NCBI GenBank assembly: GCA_044224705.1
Contig: JBGAJY010000001.1
Coordinates: 1 to 64,000, forward strand
Direction of reading: 5' to 3'
From: M3007 sp044224705
GTDB taxonomy: Bacteria; Bacteroidota; Bacteroidia; Chitinophagales; Saprospiraceae
DNA: 64,000 nt
The notes beneath the pieces were generated by a model, which was not told the origin of the DNA, ran no database searches, and saw nothing but the letters and a program-made list of their open reading frames with translations. The first letter of the stretch is position 1, and each line of letters opens with the position of its first letter. Shown piece after piece: positions 18,502 to 28,600 of this stretch. The translations under genes and the position numbers were made by a program.

Positions 18502-19566
18502 TCAAATCCACCTTTTCTTCCTGAAATACCACAGCATCGCGACCATAACGATAAACATACCGCTCAGCACGAGGAAATAGCCGTGTTTCCAGTGCAGTTC
18601 CGGCATAAAGTCGAAGTTCATCCCGTACACACCGGCTACAAAGGAAAGCGGGATAAAAATGGTGCTGATGACCGTGAGCAGGCGCATCACATTATTGAGC
18701 CGGTTGCCCACTTCGGCCTGATACAAGGCTTCAATATTGGACAACAGATCGCGGCTGTTGTCGAGGCTGTCGAGGATTTGGGTCACGTGATCGGATACGT
18801 CGCGGAGATAAGGCCGGGTGCTTTCTTCCACGATGTCGTTGTCTGTGCGGTACAGGCGTTGCGTCGCGTCGCGGAGCGGCAGCAGGTAATGCCGAACGAT
18901 GCCGGCAGTCCGTTTGATCTGGAAGATCCGGGCTTTATCCGTTGCGCCGATCTGATCAGGTTTGTGGTGAAAATTTTCCTCCAATATTTCAATGGCTGAT
19001 TCGATCTCATCCAGCACGGCATAGTAGTTGTCCACCACCATATCGATCATACTGTACGAGAGGAAGTCGGGGTTCTTTTTGCGCAGCCTGCCGAGGCCTT
19101 CGCACACCCGTGTCCTGACCATGTGGAAGGTGTCGTCGGGGTCCTCCTGGAAAGAAACGAGGAAGTTCTTGCCAATAAACAGGGCGATTTGCTCCGTATT
19201 CAGTTCCAGCGTTTCGCCGTTGAGTTGCAGGTTGTGCAGGATAAAAAACAGGCCGTTGTCGTATTCTTCCAGCTTGGCGCGTTGCTGGGTGTCCAGAACG
19301 TCTTCCTGGGCCAGCGGGTGAATGTGAAAATCCTTGCCTACCTGAGCGATAAATTCCGCTTCCCCGAGGCTGCGCACGTCTACCCAGGTCACGCCATGTT
19401 CTTTTTTTAAAAATTCCGGCACATATTGATCCCGGAGCAGATGGTCCTGATCGCCGTACCACACCGTAGTGACATGGGCCGGAATGACGGGCCGGGAGCC
19501 GGTGTACAGTAGTGTTTCGGGTGGCAGCCCTTTTTTTCGAATATGGTGGCGCTTCCTTTTGGACAT
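18502..19566 (-). CDS. corA: CorA-type Mg2+/Co2+ transport protein
   Basis: A 354-residue protein with a long cytoplasmic N-terminal alpha/beta and helical region, and two transmembrane helices at the extreme C-terminus. The pore signature GMN follows the first of these (VAGVYGMNFDFMPEL). CorA forms a pentameric inner-membrane channel for Mg2+, also passing Co2+ and Ni2+. The N-terminus starts with a short basic stretch (KRKRHHIRKK). It is convergent with prolyl oligopeptidase and appears to have its own promoter box (TACCTTTG at 19595-19602). Confidence 0.95.
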   Translation of the reverse strand: MSKRKRHHIRKKGLPPETLLYTGSRPVIPAHVTTVWYGDQDHLLRDQYVPEFLKKEHGVTWVDVRSLGEAEFIAQVGKDFHIHPLAQEDVLDTQQRAKLEEYDNGLFFILHNLQLNGETLELNTEQIALFIGKNFLVSFQEDPDDTFHMVRTRVCEGLGRLRKKNPDFLSYSMIDMVVDNYYAVLDEIESAIEILEENFHHKPDQIGATDKARIFQIKRTAGIVRHYLLPLRDATQRLYRTDNDIVEESTRPYLRDVSDHVTQILDSLDNSRDLLSNIEALYQAEVGNRLNNVMRLLTVISTIFIPLSFVAGVYGMNFDFMPELHWKHGYFLVLSGMFIVMVAMLWYFRKKRWI

Positions 19567-19594
19567 GACGTGGGTGCGAAGGATGTATTTGAGA

Positions 19595-19602
19595 CAAAGG
19601 TA
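19595..19602 (-). promoter_or_regulatory. Candidate -7 box (TACCTTTG) for corA
   Basis: An exact TAnnTTTG match 28 nt before the corA start on the minus strand, lying just past the T-run of the giant gene's terminator. No clear TTG is seen at -33. Confidence 0.5.
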
Positions 19603-19611
19603 ATGGACCTG

Positions 19612-19649
19612 AAAACAAAACCGCCCGCCTCGCGAAGCGAGACGGGCGG
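19612..19649 (-). terminator. Terminator of the 3755-residue giant gene
   Basis: Stem arms 19637-19649 and 19621-19633 pair with one mismatch around a 3-nt loop and are followed on the minus strand by TTTTGTTTT. The distance to the stop codon is 30 nt. Confidence 0.85.
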
Positions 19650-19679
19650 CGGAAATTTAACCGGAAAAGTGTGGGAAAA

Positions 19680-22600
19680 TTATTTCCCGGTGGAAATCAT
19701 CTTGCGAACCAGTCGGCCCGAAGGTGTTGTCAATTCGTAGAACATCACGCCGTAGTCCGAAGCATTGTTCACGCGGAACACGATCTCATGGTAGCCGGCG
19801 CTGTATTGGCGGCGGTACGAGGTGATCTCGCGGCCGCTCAGGTCGTACACGCGCAGTTGCGCTTCGCAGGCCTCGGGCAGGATAAATCCGATCGTCGTTT
19901 CCTCGTTGAAGGGGTTCGGACGGTTTTGCAGCAGCTGCGCCCGGCCTTCCAGTGGTTCAATGGATACGGAGGTGCTCAGTTCGCTGAACGAAAGCACCAC
20001 TTCGGATTCGGCGTGCTCGGCATTGAAGGCCATTCCGGGCAGCACTTCGTCGTTGAGTTGCAGCAACTCGCTGAGTTTGGCGCCGCCGGTCAGTGCCTTG
20101 AAGCGAACCTTGAACACCGGTGTGCCGGCTGTCAGGTTAATGCCTGAAGCATTGGACCAGGCTGCGCGAATTTCGCCTTCGGCGGCGTTGAAGGTGCCGA
20201 AGTTGTCGGTCGCGTTGAGGGAAAGCGGGCCAAGCGGCTGGATGTCAATCAATTGCAATTGTGTCGGATCGAAGTCGAGTGCAAACTGGTAAGCCGTCAG
20301 TTCACTGAACTGCGCTGCGGTAAACACCGCGGTCAGTTCCTGATTGGCCTGCAGTTGTTGGTCCTGAACGAGCCAGATCAGCGGCGAGGAGGGCGCGAAC
20401 ACCGGCGCCGGAGTGCCGTTGACGTTGCCGATCTTGATGCCGATGAAGTCTTTGTTCAGCTGATCCGTAGTAACCGTGCCCGGGATCACAATCCGGTTGT
20501 TGTTGGGCAGCAAAGGCCACGGCGGAAGCGTCAGCATCAGGTCGGCACGCAGGAATCGCCAGGAAGTATCAAATGCAGCCAGGGCGAGCGGATTGCCCAT
20601 GAGGGCCGAGGTGATGATACTGGCATCCACAGTCGTGATTGTGTTGGTATGGTTCACGTCGGCAGCCACCTGTTTGTACGGATCGGTGATCGGCAGTGTG
20701 CCGGCCACGTGCGCCTGAATCGCCTGAGCGTCTTCGATAGTCACGCCATCGAGTTTCTGGGCGTTGTTCAGGGCAGGTTTGGTCGGTGTGATCCGCAGGT
20801 CTTTGCCCGCCGGGATGGTGAACATGTACATGCCGCTGTTGTCCGTCATCGTCATTAACGGAGAGGCGGGTACCGGAGGCATGGCCGAGCTGGTCAGGCG
20901 TACCGTGGCGTTTTTCACCGGCTTCGGATCGGTCACCCGATTGTGTTCCCAGATGATCTTACCGGCCACCTTGATGCAATTCACCGACACGGTGAAGGTG
21001 CACACTGTGGTGTTTCCGCTCGCATCGGTAGCCGTATAAGTCACTGTGGTGACGCCGGTTTGGAAAACCTGCGAAGGCGGAATCGTACCAGAACCGCTTC
21101 CTGTCGTGGCGCCGCTGAGCACCCAACTGAGCGAGTAGGCGCAGCTCTCTGTGACAACTGGCACGTCATTACTGCCGTAGACACCGGCGCAGTTACCCTC
21201 CGTAGCGGTCAGGGTGACATTGGACGGGCACTTGAAGAAGACCGGAGCGGTGACGTCTTTCACTTTTACAGTCATGGTGCACATCGCCGTGTTGCCGCTG
21301 TTGTCGGAGGCCGTTCCGGTCAGAATGGTAGTACCTACCGGGAAGATGCTGCCCATCGGGATGGGACCGAACGTAGTGGTCGGGGTGCCGCAGTTGTCCG
21401 AGGCGCCGAGGACGCCAGGGGTTACTACCGCGCTGCAAGCATCTGCGGGAGCATTCACTTCGATATTCGGCGGGCAGGCAATCACCGGCGGGCGGGTATC
21501 GTTCACCTGTACATTGAAGGAGCAGGTGACCATATTTCCGCCGGCGTCGGTTGCTTTCCACGTAATGGTTGTGAGGCCTTTGTTCAGGTTCACACCCGTC
21601 AGGGAAGTGCCGGTACCGGTGGTTGCACCGGAAAGGCTGTACGTGATGGTGGGCATTCCGCAGTTGTCGGATCCCGTGGCGTTGAATTCCGCTCCGGAGA
21701 CTGTGTAGAAGCAGTCATTCACGTTTGTGGCGCGTGTCACAGTGCCACTCACCGGGCAGTTGACCGTCGGATTTTGTGCGTCCAAAACCGATACGGTTTG
21801 AGTGCAGGTGCTCGTGTTGCCGGCTGCATCGGTTGCTTTCCAGACAATGGTGGTCACACCGGAGTACACATTGTTGAGCGGAACACCGGTATTGGTCACG
21901 GTGATGGTGCCGGGGCAGTTGTCGCTCGTTGAGGGTACGCCCAGATTGTTCACCACGGCCGTGCAACCGCCACCGTCGGCATTGACAGTGATATTGCTCG
22001 GGCAGGTAATGGTCGGGGCTTGTCCGTCGGTCACAACGACACTGAACGAGCATCCGGCAGTATTGCCGTGAATGTCGGTCACCGTCCAGAGGATCGTCGT
22101 AGTGCCCTTGTTCAGAACAACTCCTGCAAGCGAGGAAGAACCTGAGCCGGAACTTGCGCCACCCAGCGTGTAGCTGGTTGTCGAAGTGCCGCAGTTGTCG
22201 CTCACGGTCGGATTGAATTCCGTTCCAATGACTGTGTATGTGCAGGCATTCATCGTAGTGGTGCGACTGGCGTTGCCCGGGCAAACGATCGTCGGCGCCT
22301 GGGTATCGTTCACGGTTACCGTGAATTGGCAAGCCGTGGAATTGCCCGACATGTCGACCACCATGAAGCTATTGGTCGTTGTACCGACCGGGAACAATGC
22401 GCCGCTGGCCAAACCACCTGTTTGTGTGACGGTGAACATGCAATTGTCCGAAGCCGTGACGGTATAAGTCGTCACTGCGCCGCAGGCGTTGGCATCGTTG
22501 TTTTTGACGATGTTGGCCGGGCAGGCGATGCTGGGCGTTTGCGTGTCGTTTACCGTAACGGTAAAGGAGCAGGTAGCGGTATTGTTGTTGATATCGGTCA

Positions 22601-25600
22601 CGATCCAGGTGATGGTCGTGGCGCCTTTCGGCAATACGACACCGGCAAGCGTATTGGCTGTGACGGGCGTGTTGGCACCCAATTGGTACTTCACGTTGCT
22701 GATACCGCATCCACCGGTGATGCTTGGATCAAATTCCGTACTGACCACCGTGTAGGTGCAGTTGGCGTCGGCATTGCGTGTTGCATTGCCGGGGCAGCTG
22801 ACCGCCAGCGGGTTTTGAACAATGCTGGTCGTGTAGGAAACCGAGGACGAGTTGCCGCAGCCGTCGGTTACCGTCACCGTAATAATGGCCTGGCAGGTAC
22901 CCACCACTGTCGAGGACATGGTCAGGCTGCCGGGGCAATTATCGGTTGCCGTGGTAGCCGCCTGTGCTGCTGCCTGTGCGGCGGCAATCGAGGGGTACGA
23001 CGATGCAATCGTGCCGGCGAACACGTTCGGAGGCGTATTGTCAATGCGGGTATTATAGAACACCTGGGTGCTGTTTCCAGCGCAATCGGTCACCGTTACC
23101 GTCACTACTGCGGAACAGGTGCCGTCGGTGGAGGCGCTGATTTCCAGGTCTTCAAAGTCGGTGCAATTGTCGGAATAGCTGGTCGCCGCAAGGGCCGCTG
23201 CCTGCGCTTCCGCAACGGTATGGTAGCAGGAGCCAATGGAGCCTTGGGACACAAAAGGAGCGATGTCGTCCATGATGACATAGACACAGACAAACAATTC
23301 GGGCTGCTCATTTCCGCAATCGTCGGTCAGACGGAAGGAAATGGTGATCGTGCGGCTGCAATCATCCGGATTGTAAACGCTGCTGATATTTTCAACAGAA
23401 ACAAGGATACTGCCGGGGCTGCTGCAATTGTCGAAAACACAGCCGTTCATGGAAGGAATGGTCACACCTGCGACCGTCCAGCTCGTGAATACGTCGATAA
23501 TTTGTCCTTCTTCCAGGGAAGTGGTGGCGTCCTCGGGGCATTGAACATTCTCGCCTTGCGAGGTTTTGATCACCAAAGGCATGAACTGGCAACCGGGAGC
23601 AAAGGTCGGCGGCTCATCATCGATCAGCGTGATCACCTGGGTGAACACGGTTTCCGATTGATTACCGCAGGCATCCACGGCGACCCATGTATTGGTGAAG
23701 GTTCCGGATCCTTCGCAATCGCCCTGGACAAATTCGCCTTCGGTTTTGATGGCGTATGCGTCCGGATCACAGTTGTCAATTACCTCAGGCGACAACGATT
23801 GAGCGGCTAAAAGCGCCAGTTCATCACTGCAGGAAATCTGCCGGTTCAGACTGGGCTGGTCCACGAAATCAGGCGCCGTATTGTCGTACAGGTTGTAAAT
23901 GCAGACGAAAGGCTCTTCCTGGATATTTCCACAAGCGTCGGAAAGCTGGAACGATACCGTGATGGTGCGGCGGCAGGGCAAATCTTCATCGTCATATACG
24001 ATCGACATGACCGTGACATCGATTTCAGAAGCTTCGCTGCAATTATCCGAAATACAGCTGCCAAGGGCCGGGATCGATACCCCGCCGACTGTCCAGGTCG
24101 TTGCATTGTCGATGACCTGTCCTTCTTCCAGAGAAATGGTCGCCTCTGCCGGGCAATCCAGCGTGTAATCATTTTCGTTGGTGCTGTACAGGTTCAACGG
24201 CATGAACTGGCAGCCTGGCTCGAAAGTCGGGGCTTGCTCGTCGCTCACCTCGATGATCCGGGTAAACGTGCTGCTGTTGCCACACTGGTCGTATGCCGTC
24301 CAGGTCATGGTGATGGTGTAGTTGTAGTCGCATTCCTGGCTGTACACCGGGTCACCCACTGTGGGTACAGTTAAAACAACTTCACAATTATCATCCACGG
24401 CCGGCGGGTTGGCCAGCATAGCATCCGACAGGGCATGGCTGTCGTCGCAGGCGGCGTAGAGGGTTTCCGTGTTATCTGCGTCATCCCAAACCGGCGCTTC
24501 GGTGTCATTGATAATAATGTTTTGAAGCACGTAACCTTGATTTCCGCAGGCATCTTCGAGATAATAGGTCCGGCGGAAGGTGCAATCTTCATCCAGCGGA
24601 CCGTCTTCGTAACCGGTGACCGTTACTTGTCCGCCGCAATTGTCGGTGGCATTGATGGTTACTTCCATCAGTTCAAGATCAGCAAAGCAGTAGATAGTGA
24701 GATCGCCCAGCGGGTCGGCCGTCGGCGGTGTATCATCGATGGTTACATCGTAGGACACGGTACCAGTAAGGCCGCAATGGTCGGTCACCGAGATGGTGAC
24801 GACGCCCATTTCGCAGGGATCGTCCTGATTCGTGCTGGCGGCATAGGAAGCATCCACAATCAGGTCTTCCACATCGGTGCAATTGTCGCTCCACGTGGTG
24901 ATGCTCAACGCGTAGTCGATGGCCTCTTGTGAGCTGTGGAAGCAGGTTTGCTCCGGCGTCTGGTCCACCACTTCCGGTGCATCAGCGTCGATATAAACGT
25001 TTTCGTAAAGGATGGTCGTGAAGTTGCCACAGAAATCGGTTGCGGTAACCACCAGCGTGTAGGGGCAGGTCGCCATGGGATCTACATAGCCGTCATATTG
25101 AATCGGGCCGGGGCAGTTGTCCAGCGCTTGCGTAATACTGATCGCTTCGGCCAGAGCATCCTCTTCATTGGTGTAGCAGTTTCCACTGAGCGCCAATGGG
25201 TTGGGATCAACTAAGTAAGGATCCGTACCGTCTACGCGGGTGTTGTAGGTCACCTGCGTTGAATGTCCGCATTCATCCTTAACCGTTACGATGATGGTCA
25301 GATTGCAGCGGTTGTTGGGGTCCACAGCGACCGCGCTGAATTCCAGGTCTTCCGCATCCGTGCAGTTGTCGGAAGCCTGTGTAGCCGCAATGGCGGCGTC
25401 GTAGGCATTTTGCAGGGGCTCATTGCCGGACGCTTCTTCATAACAATCGTCGATGATACCGGCCTCCGCTTCGGGCGCCTGTCCGTCGATGATTACCTCG
25501 TAGCTGAACGACTCTTCATTGCCGCAGGCATCCGTCGCAGTGAAGTTCACAAAGGCATGGCAAGAGAACTCGTCATAGGTGATCGGCTGAAGGAGGATCG

Positions 25601-28600
25601 ACTCGATGACGATTTCTGCACCTTCGGAGCAGTTGTCCGATTTGTGCGCTTCGGCATAGGTCAATACGGCATCGATGGCTTCCGACTCCGTATCAAAGCA
25701 GCTCACCTCATATTCACTGTCGTCCACATCCGGGCGGATATCGTCTTCGACGTGAATGGTTTGCGTGACGTAGGCGGTATTTCCGGCGGCGTCGGTGACG
25801 CAGTAGAGCCGCCAGATGATCAGTTCGTCGTCAAAGCATCCGGAGCCTTCGTTGTTCGATTCATCGCAGAAAGTGATGGACAAAGGCTCGCAGTCATCGG
25901 AAGCAGTAATGTCATCGATGGCATCCAGGGCATTGGGAATGTCATCGATGCAGTCCAGATACACTTCTTCCGGGTCGATACTGGCAACCGGCGGTGTTTC
26001 GTCCACCGTCACCGTGATGGTGTAATTCACGCTGCTGCAACCGGTCGTCGTATTGGTGACGATTAATTGACCGCTGTATGTGCCGTGGGTCAGGCCACAG
26101 GGCACTACTACGATCAGCTCACCTTCGATCAGATCCAGAACAGCGGTATTGATATCAAAGAAACCGGGATCATCCCAGTCGATCGAATACACATTGGGGC
26201 TGCCTGTCGAGGCCAGAATCGGGAATGTCACCATGCTGTTTCCGGGGCAGGGCACCGGGCAGATGGCCGAAGGGTTGCCGAGGACGATAGCGATCGGATT
26301 GATATCTACCGATCCGTCCATAGTCATCACCGGAACTTCCTGGAAGGAACTGTTGTCGGCGTGAATCGGCGTCGGAGAGCCGGTGATGGAAATGCTGGCA
26401 CTGCCCGAATTGGTCGTCACCTGGAAAGTCAGGGACAAAACAACCGTCCCGTTGGGCAGGGTTTGCGGAGCAAAGGAGGAATACCAGCTGTATTCCAGTT
26501 GACCGTTGGAGACAGCGAGCAGGTCATTCACCAGCGGGGCATCTCCACCGATGGCGAGTGCGGAATAACTCGGCAGGTATTTCAGTTGCGCAGGATTCCA
26601 GGAGAGAGAATACTGCAAGTCAATCAGATCGGCGAAGTTGTCAGCAGTGATATCCACTGTAAAAATTTCACCGCAGGTTGTCGAAGCCGCGCTCGGCACG
26701 GCTGTCAGTTTTACTGCCGGAAGCACGGTTACCTGGTAGGTAGCTGTTCCTGTGCAACCTGCATTATCGGTCACCTGATAGGTGATGGTCACCGGTCCGC
26801 CAGGCGTGACGCCGGTTACCAGACCGGTGTTGTCCACGGAGGCAATCAAATTGTCGGAAGAAAGCCAGGTTTCGCCAGCCAGAGTGCCCGGCAGTGTAAT
26901 GCCCGGTGTGCCAAACAAATATGATTGCGCTCCTGCATGCACCACCGTCGGGCCGCTGATAGAAGGAGTGATGGCATAGTGGATGGTAAGCGTTACCACG
27001 TCGGAGAAGACATCCGCGCAGGCGCTGTTCCAGGCCCGCAGACGGATTTGAACACTTCCGCCCGGCGCCGGCCAGTTGCCCCAGGCATTCGTCAGCGTAA
27101 GCACTTCGGTGCTGGCGCCGAAAATATTGGGGATGTTTTGCCAGCTCATCGTACCGGTATTGAAGTACTGCCAGCGCAGGTTGAGCGGGCCGGAAGGGTT
27201 GTCTACATCAGCCGTGAAAACAGCCGTTTGCGGCGCTCCGGGACCACAAATCGTGACCGATTCAGGCTGGTCCAGGAAAGTAATCGGACCATATACTTCC
27301 AGCAGGAAAGGATCGGAAGTGACACTGCAGACGCCGTCGCTCAGGGTGACGCGGTACTGATAACCATTCAGCGCATAGGTTGCGCCGGTGATATTCAGTC
27401 GGGTAAAATTCGTCGGGTTGGCAGGGGTCGTGTTGTAAAGCGGCCCTGCGACCACCGGATCCCAGCCGCCGCCGTCGTTTACTTCCCAGGTGGCGGTCAC
27501 CGGAGATACCGGAGAGGTGCTGAAATTGACCCGGAAGAAGGTATTGTCGCCATCGCAAATGGTGCGGATCAAGGTTGCGGGTTGATAGCTGACAATATGC
27601 AAATCGTACACCGTGATGTTGTCCGTTGCACTGCTGCTGCAGCCGTTTCCGTCTGTGAACGAATACGTGATCACATGCGGGCCCACGCCTGCTGCTGCGG
27701 CATCAAAGTTCGGGCTGCCGGAAATACCCGCGCCGCTATAGGTGCCAGGACCTGGGTAGCCACCGCCGAGCGGGAACGGCGTTTCGGTAATACATGCCTG
27801 GTCGTCCGTCAAATCAAGTGTGACCGTCGGCAATGGATTTACGGTAATCACCTGGCTGGTCGAGGAAGAACAGTTGTTGGCAGTCACAGTGACCGTGTAG
27901 GTGGTCGTGGATGCAGGCGATACGGTAATCGAGGCAGTTGTCGCGCCGTTGTCCCAGGAATAACTGGTGCCGCCGGAAGCGGTCAGGGTCACCGAAGAAC
28001 CGATACAGATAGAACCGTCGTTAGAAGTTGTTCCGGAGTTTTCCGTCACGCTGATCACCGGTGTCGGGATCGGGTTCACGGTAATCGTGTAAACCACCCA
28101 GTCGTTGGGACATTCTTCGGGGTCAATGATGTTATTGTCATTTACATCATTGAAAATCCGGAAGCTCATCACCAGGGTGCCGGGGAGATTCGGATTGACG
28201 AGTGCGACCGTCCCGGTTGCGCCGGCGAACAGGGTCACCAATGCTGCACAATTGTTGCAGAATGGCGCCGAGACGTTATTGGCAACAATGGTTTGGTATG
28301 CTTTTATGTTGCCCGCCGAGTTGGTCAGGTCAGAGAACGCACTGATTGTAACGTTGTTCGTACCGCCGTTGCAAAGCGCGAAGGCTCCTGTGTCGTCCTG
28401 ACCATCGTTATTATTTATCACAGTAACTCCGTCGATAGTGGCGCTGAGGCTCGGCATCGGATAAACAGTGATGACCATACTGGTGGACGTGGAACAGCCG
28501 TTCGACGTAACGGTCACCGTATAAGTGGTGGTACTGGTCGGACTGTCGGTAATGGCGGCCGTTGTTGCGCCGGTGCTCCACGAATAGCTCGTTCCACCGG

